Positions 44,101-55,357 of a stretch of DNA of 63,520 nt are shown here, in pieces. The stretch lies in contig ADNK01000546.1 in NCBI GenBank assembly GCA_000320545.1, forward strand, positions 5,001 through 68,520, read 5' to 3'. Made by a program: the position numbers and the translations under genes. Numbering within the stretch: the stretch's first letter is position 1; the number at the start of each line of letters is the position of its first letter. Below the pieces are notes generated by a model. It saw only the letters and a list, made by a program, of their open reading frames with translations. It was not told where the DNA came from and did not search any database. Source of the DNA: Bigelowiella natans CCMP2755 (taxonomy: Eukaryota; Cercozoa; Chlorarachniophyceae).

Positions 44101-45096
44101 GCGTAGGGATATAGCCTGCACTGCTGCCTCCATCGTGGTGTAGCCTTTCTCCGTAACGTAAGTGGATTCCTTTATCTTTAACTTGAACTCTTCAAACCTT
44201 GCCTGATCATCACCTGTGTTGTAATTAAAATCATGTAGTTCGTCGATCATATCCTGGAAGCGCGTGGCAAAGTCTCTAACAGGTTCTCTCTCATGCTGCA
44301 TCATTGCTCTGTATTTTCTAATAGCCTGGGGTAGGGAGTTAGCATCCTGTTCATTTACAAAAGCCTTCATTATCGCCTCAACGTCTCGTAGCCCACTAAC
44401 TGTAGTGTGTATTTTCTCTAGCTGCCTGATCCGGGTCCTGCCTGTCTCGTAAAGGTCCATGGCTTGCTTTATTATAGCTAGCCATTTGAGCTTGTCGTTT
44501 TCGGTGGGGTTAGGGGTAAAGTCGCAGAGTATACTCCTAGCGTTCTTCCACCACCTCCTTGCCTCACCTCTTTTCCCGTTGTATTTCGTTATCATAACCG
44601 GTGCTGTTTTAACAGACATGAACTGGGTGTTCCGCTGTACCGGCTGCTGCTGCTTGACGGTGCTCTGGGTCGTCCCCCGCGAGGCGCCCAGACCCCCGTC
44701 GTTCCTAAACAAAGCTGCCCACTCTGGAGGTAAGTCTGCTTCGTAATCCATGATGTCCTGCATGATAGCTGCCCAAACATCATGTGTCTGATACTTGTAT
44801 TCTATCGATACTTTCAGTTTGGCGTAGTTGCTCGCCCTGGGTCGCAAGGCTCGTAATGCCATTACGACCTTCTTGCTTTCGGCGGCCACGTCCTCGTCGT
44901 CCGCCTCGTAGAAGTTCTCCAGTGCCTCTGCTGCTGCATCTGCTTTCTTAATCCCGGGTGCTGGTCCCGGCGGTGCCTGTGGAGGTGTTCCTCCTCCTTC
45001 CTTAGCGTCCGTATCGCCCTTCCTTTCCTGTTTCTGCTCGTGCCCTTGCACGGCCTGCGAGCCAAAGTCCTGCTGTTCTTCTAGCTGCTGTGACAT
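41071..45096 (-). CDS. Retrotransposon gag-pol: gag, protease, reverse transcriptase, RNase H and start of integrase
   Basis: 1341 codons from ATG 45096, 39 bp inside the 5' LTR. The gag part ends in a C-x2-C-x4-H-x4-C zinc knuckle (C-G-Y-C-S-R-K-G-K-H-T-A-K-D-C). The protease has W-D-S-G-S. The reverse transcriptase has S-S-L-D-K-N-E-S-Y-M-Q and the Y-V-D-D box. The RNase H has T-D-W-S and K-G-E-Y. The integrase N-terminal H-x-H...C-x-C zinc site is followed by the first catalytic Asp (I-V-Q-I-D-V-Y). The frame stops at 41071, just after a run of six A, inside the integrase core. The rest of the integrase continues in the next frame. Confidence 0.9.
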   Translation of the reverse strand: MSQQLEEQQDFGSQAVQGHEQKQERKGDTDAKEGGGTPPQAPPGPAPGIKKADAAAEALENFYEADDEDVAAESKKVVMALRALRPRASNYAKLKVSIEYKYQTHDVWAAIMQDIMDYEADLPPEWAALFRNDGGLGASRGTTQSTVKQQQPVQRNTQFMSVKTAPVMITKYNGKRGEARRWWKNARSILCDFTPNPTENDKLKWLAIIKQAMDLYETGRTRIRQLEKIHTTVSGLRDVEAIMKAFVNEQDANSLPQAIRKYRAMMQHEREPVRDFATRFQDMIDELHDFNYNTGDDQARFEEFKLKIKESTYVTEKGYTTMEAAVQAISLREQEQDRKFTSPKVPGIGNINAIKPQRDWYKDREGNRRCGYCSRKGKHTAKDCRDRKEGRPRMTIRQLNEHYEKLKRKKGRGQGYNNSKWQGSNNGKNNKYKNKKQNSINAIQQQINGILDHLKQAPTKTAVPATQDQDKPMTLDDIKNLGVCNINDEDANRTIKVAMTKVKVKDSYGDYKKLPALWDSGSMPKSFISLSTVRRLGLLDQVTKKERKYAQADGSSSMKTVGELMLKLQIPGSDAETQIKTRVAMTLSMELLLGQDALEKLGGIISFYNHKIYFAKLPKKSGRTISQNMIRLDEWTSESSVNALEFMDLADNKLPTPTELRKKNPGKTIRQITELLDKTPPADDWDIDKGKKYINKILNEKYSDITKPTTKPSSKLTPVKIELKKGYEECIINDPEHRRPEADWEKIEWQINEWAKEGKIEPSNSPWNVRHVLAKKPTYPFFRLAHNFIRHNRVIKRIQTPTPRIDDVIEHVIGYKYYSSLDKNESYMQTPIHKTSRPITAFSSRHRKWHFVVFPYGLSISGDAFSSQNYRAYTHDGMASVLWVFVFVYVDDDIICTNTVVAQIFLLENIFIRFAHFGFTIRLQKCTFLATRIKWCGYYLEQGRITPNPEKVAALQQAPKPKNAKKLKSFLHTAAWILRRFSPTYARTAAAFTTAYRKENSVGLSFAKVWAKAGLDAHFDNLIKLCSNTLLNAKLDTTRPATLWTDWSKLGMAAVLTQDQQIIRVWGRACTAAEAKYSPTKGEYKAMTEAQRKLRYYLLSVPSFTLMTDHNPLLGIDRKLEAPNDEYAAMRADTEEFRDKRTVVYAPGDKQLADYFSRLFEKKVPTQVTPMVNAITFEDGDFLPEPEELQHLQEHLDKYKHKHEVLSDRIYVYTNNVRRTYVPRRTRGALLFTAHGPAHVGENHITALLYHYYWPYKLKEIRTYLRGCRCSSLKAAGVATKESSKSRASKKIKARNFLDIVQIDVYKYDGYHYLTFVDVATGKCWVKKIIKVNVAKKQRLI

Positions 45097-45135
45097 TGTT
45101 AGTCAAATCGTTTCCCGTGTGTGGAAGCCAAAGGT

Positions 45136-45461
45136 TGTTGCGCGTAAGGTGTTCACAGGCCGAGGCGCTACGTGCACAAGTAGGCAGGGGGGGGGAAAGG
45201 CACGTTTGCTTCCTTTTGAAGAGTTTTGTTTATTTTTATTAAAGATTATATTTTTATTAAATCGTGCACTGCGTAATCATTCGCGAAGCTTTCGCGAATG
45301 CCGCCGCACGTGGGGCAGCACACTTCCGGTGTGCTGCCATGAGTCCCGCCGGAACCCACGTGCCTATGCTGTATTAATATCTACGTTATCTATATTCTAT
45401 ATCCGCGACAACCCCTTTGTTGTCGCACGTGACTTGTGCCCGCGTAGTGGTACGCGCTACA
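45136..45461 (-). repeat. LTR C (5' LTR of the retrotransposon)
   Basis: 326 bp, apparently identical to LTR A. In element sense it drives gag-pol. The primer-binding site should lie in 45097-45135, where CCTTTGGCTTCCACAC follows the LTR; the tRNA was not identified. Confidence 0.9.
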
Positions 45462-45938
45462 AGCTATCCATCTAGACATTCCGTCTAGCCGTCGCAGCCG
45501 CACTAGCGTAGATCGATTGTGCGGCGCATCGCACGGCGTCACTCGTCGTTCACCCTGACCTTATTGTTTCCATATTCCACATCGAACTTAGGTCGGGGTC
45601 CTAAACAAGGCATTGCTCGCTCCCACATCTAGACATGGCAACGCAGTGAACACTTTGCTAGTTCATGCGTTCATTTGTTAGTTTCCATGTTAGTCTTGAT
45701 GAAGCACAGTTCAAAATGACATGAGCACATGCACCGATGGCTAGATGGATTGCTGGCGCTGCACATGAATTGAAATTGTGTGATGGCCTTTGGGTGTCAT
45801 GTGGGCACAACTGACAAGTGCAATTAATCGATGGCCACAAGAATTCATCGGCATTTCAGCTACATTTTTCATTTTTATTCATTCTTGTACTTTCAAATGC
45901 TCGTACGAGATGCAAGCACGTTTTATGTCGAACTGGTT
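45462..45938. repeat. 3' flank of the PC4 gene: CTAG-rich block with retroelement fragment
   Basis: Starts with the right AGCT target duplication (45462-45465). CATCTAGACAT occurs on both sides of an inserted fragment (about 45469 and 45625). Several CTAG words continue to about 45760. No gene. Confidence 0.6.
45543..45627 (-). mobile_element. 85-bp fragment of the retrotransposon pol region outside the element
   Basis: Appears identical to 40399-40483 inside the element (pol C-terminal region), lies 81 bp beyond LTR C and is flanked by CATCTAGACAT repeats. Confidence 0.85.
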
Positions 45939-47145
45939 TCATCTAGATTTCAGCTTTTTTGATAACCTCTCCTTTAAAATTAAAGTTTTCTTCTTGATAT
46001 CTGCCAATTTCCTCCTCAGCTCCTCTTTCTTTGCCTCTTTTTTTGCCGTTGAGACGACAGCGTGAAGATAGGCCTCAGGCTGCATCTAGAATAAATGTTG
46101 CAGAGTGAGTTCAACCGTTTCTAAAATACGAAATTTGATACATTATTTCTTAATCACAGCTATCTTTGTGCAGTTGCTAACGCAACACCTTGCCATTCGC
46201 CTTATTTTGCACAGAATCTTCTTTCAGGGTGAATGTATGATGTCGATCTGCTGCGTTCATCACGCGCTCAATATCTCCATTGTTGGTGGCCTGCACAAAT
46301 CGAGACCAATCCTACAGTGAAGGAAAACACCAAAAATAGTCCACGGTGAGTTTCTTAAGTATGGTTTTGGAAATTAAGGAAAATGGGTAGTTACACTAAC
46401 TACCCGCCTCCATTCTATTCCTTTTTCTCCCCTGCTCCCTGTATATTACTTCAGGTGTAAGCCTAATCCCTCTCTTCGACGGGATGCTATTGAGCGCGTG
46501 ATACTCCCGGATGTCCACGGCCCATTTCCCCTTGTACTGAGTGATCTTTAGAAACTTCTCTCCGGCGAGGTGAAGCTGATACATTTGATTTCGAGCCTCG
46601 AGCGCCTCCGACACCTCGTTTATGTTTCTGCAAAGGTGCATAATACCTTCGTCGCGAAAGCTGATTCCCTTTCTAAGAGGCACTAACTGGCCATCTTTAA
46701 GGAAGAATTCGCGGAAAGATGCTAGCCGTTGACCCAGGAAAAGTGACGCTTCAAATTTACGTAGCCCGCCCAGGTAGATGCTCTGAGAGCCATCGTCATT
46801 CTTGTCTAGGGTGTCGTCTTGATTCGGTCCCTTTTCTTTATGTAAATAGTTTGAGTTCTTCTCATTTATCCTCCCTTGTTGCCTCGACTCGTGCTGTTGA
46901 TAAGAAAACACGGTGAAATATTCACTAAAATTTACATCGTGGCTACGCTGGAATAGTGATGCTGTATTTGTATTGATGACCAAAAGACCTTTTCTTTGAA
47001 GTTGCAAGCTTTTGGAGAATTTCTCTCTATAGCAGGGATAGAACTCTCGCTGGTAGATACGGAAGACCGTTTGTTCTCGCCACCTGTGTGATACGGCAAC
47101 AAATTTAGTGGTGACAGGATGTGTTACTCTCTGTGGTCTTAACAT
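45939..47145 (-). CDS. Protein with three PC4/Sub1-like modules
   Basis: Exons 46450-47145, 46189-46311 and 45939-46085 close in phase to 321 residues. PC4/Sub1 is a single-stranded-DNA-binding transcription coactivator of about 65 residues. The last module is a clear match: K-F-L-K-I-T-Q-Y-K-G-K-W-A-V-D-I-R-E-Y, then K-R-G-I-R-L-T-P-E/D-W. Two weaker copies precede it: R-K-F-E-A-S-L-F-L...F-R-E-F-F...L-R-K-G-I-S-F and K-F-V-A-V-S-H-R-W...I-Y-Q-R-E-F...Q-R-K-G-L-L-V. The C-terminus is a Lys-rich helix. The start at 47145 is the first ATG in the open frame; the frame extends upstream to about 47331 without ATG, so a 5' exon is possible. Probably nuclear. Confidence 0.8.
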
Positions 47146-47932
47146 TATAATCAAGTTACCGTCAAAAAAATGTTCACTATCTCCATCACCCCTTTCTAAG
47201 AAAGAATCATTTAGTGTGTCTTGCTTATCCCCCTCTCCTTGATTTCGCGCGGCATCGTGAAAGTGGAAAGAGGATTCCTCAGTCCTCACCTGAAGGGGTG
47301 CTACCCTTTTGGAGAAAAATGCAAGTAACAATCATCCCGCACATCGCATAGCTCATTGCCACTGACAAACCTCCTTTCCGGTGTTACGATTTCGAGAAAG
47401 ACACATGCTAGTACGGCGATTGCTGTAGAGAAAAAATATAAAAATCATATTTCCATCCTGACTTTAGCAGCAATATGAAAAGAAGTGAATATCGGACAAC
47501 AGATGCGCCGGAAAAGCTTCGCCATTCCCCATCTCGCGGCCCGATCTTAGTTTGGTGTTCGATAAAAAAAGGCCTGGGTTTCGGTAAAAAGACAAATGAT
47601 TTACCTCTATTATGAATCAAATTTGGTTAAACCCAGCCTATTCACTGTGGGTTTTGTGTATGCGACAAGGCAGTTGAACATGAATATCCCGGATATCGCA
47701 ACAAAATGCCTCATGGCTCATATCTCACCGGAACCGAACGTGCCCCCCAAGTGCCCGTTATCAGAGCACCAGCTGCCGGAACCTAACGTCATCACGGCCT
47801 TATTCACATTTTAAGACTACATCAAGCTGCGGAGAACTGAAATAGCCCCATTTTCACACATTTATCTCTAGAAACTTCCAGACCTTCTGTAATACCCCAA
47901 CACGAAATCATCACAACCCATCCTCGACATCC
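47146..47932. other. Divergent 5'-5' gap between PC4 and PSI-protein genes
   Basis: Open frame upstream of the PC4 start to 47331, then short frames with no family features (for example 47408-47620, -). Probably both promoters. No CTAG-rich block. Confidence 0.4.
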
Positions 47933-49265
47933 ATGACCTTGTATAGTGCTCTGACATTCATCATTGCTGTATTGCCTGGGGATGTAGGAGCAACCTTCAG
48001 CTTACCCGACATCCCGGTGACATCATGCTTCAATTGAAATCTCCTATCACGGCACTGATCCTATCCTGTTTTAGGATGCGCATTTCATCTTTCGTCATGC
48101 ACAGTGCCGACTTTGTACCGAGATGGGGAACATCTGGTGTCCTACCGCTCCTGTGTTAAGGTGAATCTAAAGATTCTAGAAGTTGAAGAGAATTGATCGA
48201 ATGAGCCTCCGAAATACCTTTCAGGGGTGGGAACAGGACCGACTCAGATGGAATTTGCGTCGATCCACAAAGGAATCTTTGTCCAAATTCGGGGCTAACG
48301 GATTCGGAGCAGTGCCCTGGTAGTATTAGGCAATGTATATGTTACTGCTCCATGATAACTGAATAAGTTGGTGTTTGTGGTGGATACAAACAGGCGATGA
48401 ACCAGCGACGAAGGCGTCCTGTACATTGTGCACGTTGGATTCATTCACTTGGTGTCCCGACCTGGCTGGAGCTCCCATGGAGATCAATGAGTATGAAGGC
48501 AGATGCGTAGCATCTGGTCCGTGTGGGCAGCAAGTCACAAAACCAAGGACAGATCTGGAACACGACGATGATAACCACTGGCATCACCACGATCATGGCT
48601 ATAGGCACCACCATCACCACGAGAGATTTCTTGAAAACGGGTACTCAGCTAAGATGGATAGAAAATAATAAGTCGGAATACAAAGTACCGTGATTTCTAA
48701 TATATGCAATACTTCTAGAATAAAAGATGTTGGCTTCTGCAAACTTGACGATACTTCGGGAATTGCTATGGCAGTTGGAGCAGCTTCTGTCGGTCTATGG
48801 CTAGGCACTTTTGCGATGTGCCTCCTATGCCTTGCAGGTGAATATTTGGAGGAATTTACCTGATGCGCCATTGTTTCACGTATTCTAAACATATTAGGAT
48901 CCGTCGTGGCAGTATGCACATGTAAAGTGCTTACGAGCAAAGCCACACGAAGATGTTGCAGCGACATTGTCAAGTCGCTCAGAAATCGATCCCGGATCTC
49001 ATCGACAACCACGCCTGTCACCCAAGACGAGCATCTGGATAATACGATCAATACAGAAGACGAGTTGGTAGAACACGAGACTGTAGTTGGAATTGCACAA
49101 ACCTCTCCACATATTAGAGCAGTGAATGATCCTCGTCCCATTTTGCGTTCACAGCCAACGAACAACTTTGGTTCTTCTGGCTCGAGTCAAAAAAACATGT
49201 TTTATCCTGATATGAAAGCAGAATATAAGTTGATTCCGTTAGCCACTGCTACTACTTCCGAGTAA
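47933..49265 (+). CDS. Type I membrane protein with two PSI-like modules and a His-rich patch
   Basis: Exons 47933-48016, 48075-48160, 48225-48319, 48394-48640, 48719-48837 and 48898-49265 close in phase to 332 residues. A signal peptide (L-T-F-I-I-A-V-L) is followed by two Cys-rich modules of plexin-semaphorin-integrin type: C-R-L-C...I-W-C...C...C...C, and C-T-L-C...F-T-W-C...C...C. Next come an acidic linker and a His patch (H-H-H-D-H-G-Y-R-H-H-H-H-H), then one membrane helix (M-A-V-G-A-A-S-V-G-L-W-L-G-T-F-A-M). The cytosolic tail of about 130 residues starts with clustered Cys (V-C-T-C-K, R-C-C), possibly palmitoylated, and is then Ser/Thr/Glu-rich. It looks like a receptor or adhesion protein; the ligand is unknown. 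A metal-binding role for the His patch is a guess. Confidence 0.8.
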
Positions 49266-49796
49266 AAAGTTGAAGGTGATGAATCCGGCAGTCGTGAATG
49301 ATAGTCTATTATTGATACTACATTTAAATAGTCTAAATTAGAGCAGCGTTTAGCGACAGACGTTGGGCAAGCGGTGTTCGTTATTCCGCATGCATCATTT
49401 ACATTCGTATCTGTAACCTAGCCGACTATGACCACAGGCATAAGCATAATGCATCCTCTTTATTATTGTTTAGTGTATGCCGTAGGCTCCACGCTGAACT
49501 GCATGTGATGAGGACCAAGCTAGCTAGCATGACGACTTGTAGAGCCATCGCATATTTGACATGCATGTGCCGCAGGCACTCTAGCGCTATTTGCAAGATA
49601 CGCATGGGCGTTGCAAAAACTCAAGCAGCTAATGCGTGCGTGCTCACACACACACACATACACACATGTCCGTTTGATGCTCTAGATGTGCATACGCCTC
49701 GCCTACTACCTGCATGCACCGCTCTAGCGCTGCGCGCTGTGGGTTGATTATGTCTGCTATGTATGTGAGCATTATTACTGTGTATTATTTTCTCTC

Positions 49797-49833
<37 letters not shown>

Positions 49834-50185
49834 CCTCTTTCAGAACAGAGCTTCATGTACGCGCACGGGCGCGCATGTGTACGTTCACACATTCTGTGCA
49901 TGTAAATACCAAACAATAACCGAGTAGTTGGGAATATTCATATAATAATGAATCGAAATCTAAACCCAGGAACTCAAATCTAGGCATTTGAGATCCCTGT
50001 TACCAGTGTGTTCTTATACATAGATTGCACATATTAGCATGCGGTACAAACAATGTGTGCATATAATTTCAAGATTCAGCCGATGTGCAAATGCGATCAA
50101 TCTGAACATCACGATAATACTGGTGGCAATTCTCCCTTGCCTTTGCTGCAAGGAGTTCCAAATTTTCAAGATGCCTCTTAGTAAT
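49266..50185. repeat. Convergent 3'-3' gap with CTAG/GCATGC-rich block and (CT)n
   Basis: Between the 3' ends of the PSI-protein and aldehyde dehydrogenase genes. GCATGCAT, GCTAGCTAGC and CTAGCGC-type words occupy about 49388-49740. A (CT)n run lies at 49801-49829. No gene is supported. Confidence 0.65.
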
Positions 50186-50394
50186 TTAGCTTGCAAGCTT
50201 GAAGTGGTAGCCTTTGAGGCGACTAAAAGCACCAAACCTAAACGACAATACCATACACGTCAACATAAAACAAAAGGAGACGTCCACGTTTGCGAGGTCT
50301 CCCCCGCTGTACATCTTAAAATATTGACCTAATCTTGGCCTTTTGTTGCGGAAGAGATTGTTGTAATAAAAATCATGAGATTGTTGTAATGAAA

Positions 50395-50433
<39 letters not shown>

Positions 50434-50700
50434 ACGTGTTCTAACAATTAATATCACTCTACCCATGCTCTGATAGGGAAACTCCCTTCCCCGTATCCTT
50501 TACACCTGGGGGGGGAGGAGTGATAATTGATTTCGACATCTTTATACTACTTTATAAACTATTACCTGTCCACGGCAGCATTGGATCGAGATAGTCGCAA
50601 CGGTTCATGAAGACCGTTCCTAGTTTATTTTGCAAGCACATAAGATTGAGGAATGAAGAAGATCCAAGGCTAGTAAAGGTATTCGCATGCTTACTCACGC

Positions 50701-50735
<35 letters not shown>

Positions 50736-50762
50736 GCAGCACATTATAAAGTGTAATGTAAA

Positions 50763-50815
<53 letters not shown>

Positions 50816-51231
50816 GCACGTTTGGAGTCCATCATGATCTTCTATTGTAGCTAATAGGTGAGCACACAAAGACCCCTCCAACACTCACCGGCTTCGATCC
50901 TTGGAGCAAGCTGCATGGCTCTTTCTGCACTCTCAGTGAAAAGAACTCCAGTCTGTGAAACACCAAGCAGCACCAAAAGAGATTCATGCAAGGAGCACTC
51001 AGATTAGGCTACAATTCATTTAATTTAGAGATTTGAATATGTGGTTGCGAAGGCTCTTTCTCCTCTCTTTTCTTCTCTCTCGCGCTACACACACACACGC
51101 ACGCATGCATGCACGCAAGATATGATAATTGTTGTTCATAGAGCACAGACCAATCCGTAATTTGTCGAGTTCAGTCTCTCAACCTGTGGTCACATAATAA
51201 TACAACAAAATAATAACGAGAATCACGCACA

Positions 51232-51270
<39 letters not shown>

Positions 51271-52945
51271 CCCGCGCACATGCCCATACATTAATAAAAG
51301 CGTAATCACTGCTGAACATGGCATCATCGATTTTGTAGAGTAGAAAAATGGTAGGAGGGATAAGGATAGATAGTACCGCATCATCATCGGACTTGACGGA
51401 TGCAACTGCCAGTACAGGACCAAAAGACTCCACCCTTTAAATCAACAACAGTTTGGAAGAAGAAGAAGAAGAAGAAGAAGAAGAAGAAGAAGAAGAGAGG
51501 GACAAGTACTGCTCAATCCTTATGTACTTGTAAAGCCATTTGCGTAATATTGATAGAAGCTATGAGAAAGATATCGATAATAAGATATATTAATATATCA
51601 ATGGTGTGTTATTGATCTTAGTTTTACGTGGCGATGTCCATGTCACTAGTCACATCGGCGACGAGAGTAGGCTCAAAGAAACGGCCTTTTCCAGCGGAAT
51701 CTTGTTTTTCACGATGGGATAAAGATGCAGGAGCAGAATAATGGCAGTGGTGAGAATTGGATTACTTTAAGTAATATGATCTCTAGATTGAAGGGTGGTG
51801 TGTAGGTACAGAATACATCCCAAACAATTACTTTCGTTCGTACAAATGGAGTTTGGACGACGAATGAATGAAGATAAGAAACAAGGCGGGAAAAGGAAGA
51901 AGAAGAAATAGAAGGAGACAATTGCAGCTCTTGAAGTTCTTCTTTATCATTATAATCATCAATCTTCTTTTGCCACCTCCACCCTCCTCTTCCTCTTCTT
52001 TTGTTGAACTCTTTCATCATCATCATCATCATCACCATCATCATCATTCATTACCTGTTGTTGGCTTCCCTCCAACCACCACGCGCGCTCCCTTCGCACG
52101 GGCATCGTTGACCTGGACAAATGATGCAATAATAGGAGACGATGACGATAGCTATGATGATCATGTCACAAGACGGAGGACTATCATCAACACGAGTGTA
52201 CAGGCTCCTAGCATATCTTGCAAACCAATACCTGAGCTTCCAAAAAGGCTGGTTGTGAGCTCTGATGTGAAAGAAAAAGAAGAAGACATCTATATTATCA
52301 GAGTGCAGTCCGACTTAATACCACAAAGGCAAGTGGGGTGTGTACGTCCATTTTAAGCGATCTATGCATTCGAGCAGTCAATAATGTGTGAAGCATAGAG
52401 TAGTAGTAGTAGAAGAAGAAGAAGAAGAAGAAGAAGAAGAAGAACGAGATAAGGTAGTAGCAGTAGCACCAAAGCCAAGGGTCCAAGAGTAGTTTTCTCA
52501 TCGCTAGGATCGCCCAGTACATATCTGTCCCCGACACATTAGCAGCCACCAATAAAACGCATCAGGGATACGCTGCGTTTACTATTCGCATCGTCAGGAG
52601 AAAGTCATTGCTGCTGGAATGAAATAGCTTCTTGTTGTCGTGGTGGTGGTTAAACGGTACTACCCGCTGATGGTTTCTGCGGCCTTTTCAACGAACTCAT
52701 CGTACATGCTCTCGTGCACATATACCCTGATAAGATTCAATAGAAGGGGAATAGGAAGAGGTTGGAAAGTCATTTCGTGGCCTCCCAACACTGGAGTGTA
52801 TGGGTTGATGCATCATAGAATATAGTATCATCTCAAAGCTGGTTTGCAGTAGCAGTAGTAGCATTACCTCTCAATACCGCAGCAGGATTGTCCTATTGTT
52901 TGATTCCAACCATATGGAAAAAGAATAACAATGACGAAGAGAAAA

Positions 52946-52976
<31 letters not shown>

Positions 52977-53166
52977 CTGAATGATTTATATGTTTTCCAT
53001 GAGTCTGAGTGTGTTTTTTGATGTGTCGTAAGATGACGGGTTGTTCATAAGCCATATGCCTATTGAAGAAGAGAAGAATCAGAAGAAAGAACTACCTGCG
53101 TTATAGAATGCCCCGTCGACCTACACGGACATAATCATTATGAATATAGATAGGTACATATTCAAT

Positions 53167-53200
<34 letters not shown>

Positions 53201-55321
53201 CAGTCTATGAGAAACAGGGAAAAGAGCCACTACAATAAGATTTAATTCGCGAGAAATCAAGGACTAGCTCGTCCAAGAACACAATGGATTGTTGTACTCT
53301 CCTCCTCCTCCTCCTCCTCCTCCTCCTCCTCCTCCCCCTCTTCTCTTTTTGCACACTACTACTAACACTTACCAGTCCTGCAACCGCATTGTCTAGATTA
53401 GCGTCAGGGGCCACATAGGCCCCATCCTGTGTATGTGTGTAATAACGAGAATTTGAACAGGTATTATGGCTCTAACGAATAAGAGAATAATGTGGGTAAA
53501 GAGGAAGAAGAAGAAGAAGAAGAAGAAGAAGAAGGAGAAGGTGTTGATGATTTGTGATGCCGTCGGTAGTGCAGGCTGCTACGAAACACGATGGTAAAAA
53601 AGACGTGGGGCACCAACGGGTGCAGTGCTTTCTATTGCTGTGTTCTACTCTTACCTTGCCTCCCAGCTCCAATGTCGTATCGATGAATCGATTTCTGGCA
53701 ACTGACTCATAAATCTAAATAGAGGGCAGCGAAGGGGACCCGGACAACGAAGAGGGAGGAATGTGCGTATTAATGATGTGGAACATATCACTTCTACAAC
53801 TATCTTTTGAATTTGGCTCAAAATGATCTCTCTACCCCACCCCCCTTCTACCCTTCTCTCTCACCTTATGGCCTGTCGCGACAGAACCTATAAAGATGAC
53901 GAGAAAATAAGGTAAAATTAGTGAGATAAATGCAAAGAAGCTCTGTCGCAATGAGCTCATGGTGTGGCCTGTGTTCTTCTTTTGCCATCATTATTGTCTT
54001 CATCCTCTAAGACATAATCTCGTTAAAATGTATTCTTGTGTAGTCCTTCTTGATGATGATGATGATGATGATGATCATGATCATGATGCAGAGAAGTAAG
54101 AAAGAAACGACAACGCTGATGACGGGAAAGCATACCAGTGAAGGACACGAATCCTATCTTGGGATGTTGAATTGCAGCATGTACGGTGTCGTTGTCCGTG
54201 TGGAGGGCCTGTTATGATGATGATTAAGCGGCGCAAATGAGGGACTGTTGTATAACGTGCGGATTTATACCTCACACACATCATGTTTCATGGTAATCAG
54301 CACGATCGCACCCAAGTGAATGTACACGTATCTATCTAAGCTTGCTACGGGAGAGGGTTGGATAAAACAAAGCTGAGTTAATTGGATCGGTGTTTCTTTA
54401 TGTATTTACCAACATACATACCTGCACTAGACCGACGGGAGCACCGCTACTTTCGAATGCACTGTTTAAAGAAGATGTCAGAGCAATCCAAATGCAGCAG
54501 GAACACCCCCCTGCCTCTACCTCATTGATTTAACAAAATTATCATTGCTAGATGCTACATTATATCGCCACCGTTTTTATCTTAGGGAATTATTACGATT
54601 GGAAGTGGTTTGCGCATAAAGGCGTTCTTGGCGAGTGTTTCAGCACCACAGAGTTTCCTAAGAATAGAGTTCAAAGGAACAGATAGAGGAGGGGCGTTGG
54701 CTGGAAGTTGTTGGAAACCTCCACCTCATCATGATCATCATCATCATCCATCTTATGGCCATCAATCCTCTCCTTCTTCCTCTCCTTTCCGCCCCCCCCT
54801 AATGACTATACCAGCAAGGACTGCCGGGATGACTGAATTGACTGTGGTGAGAAGTGGATAATTCCAAGGTGCTAGCACCAGGACTACTCCTACGGGCTCT
54901 CTTACGATCTGGAGAAACAAGGTAATTACAGTTAACATGACCATCTTCACATGCATTTATCATTTCTAGCTTTGCTGCTGTGCGTTGCAGTAACTGTGCG
55001 CTATTAATGACCTTCCTCATGAAGCCTTCCTTGGGTAACACCTGATCGAGGAATCGAAAGGAAGGGGCGGGAGGGGGCGAGAAGATGAGGGAAGGAATTG
55101 CATCGACTACAAACATATACACATTTATCATCTTTGTTTCCACCTCATCAGCAAGGGCTTTAGGAGCGAAGTCGCACATGGCCTCCACGCGCTCCATAAC
55201 ACCGTTGACCTGTGCAGCACACCACATCGATTGTCACCGGTCAAGAGCGTAATTGGAAAGTCAACATCCAAGAGATAGCAGCAGCACTTGGTATTATTGC
55301 ATGATGCTGTTGAGCTCTTAG

Positions 55322-55357
<36 letters not shown>

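Larger units (their letters stand above)
39176..45461 (-). mobile_element. Ty3/gypsy-type LTR retrotransposon with an extra internal LTR
   Basis: The element is coded on the minus strand. Its outer LTRs (C = 5' at 45136-45461, A = 3' at 39176-39501) appear identical and begin TG and end CA; a 4-bp AGCT duplication flanks the whole. The gene order gag, protease, reverse transcriptase, RNase H, integrase is that of Ty3/gypsy (Metaviridae). A third LTR (B, 39747-40073) with four differences sits inside, next to a polypurine tract. Identical outer LTRs mean a very recent insertion. It landed between the kinesin 5' end and the PC4 3' end. Confidence 0.9.
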
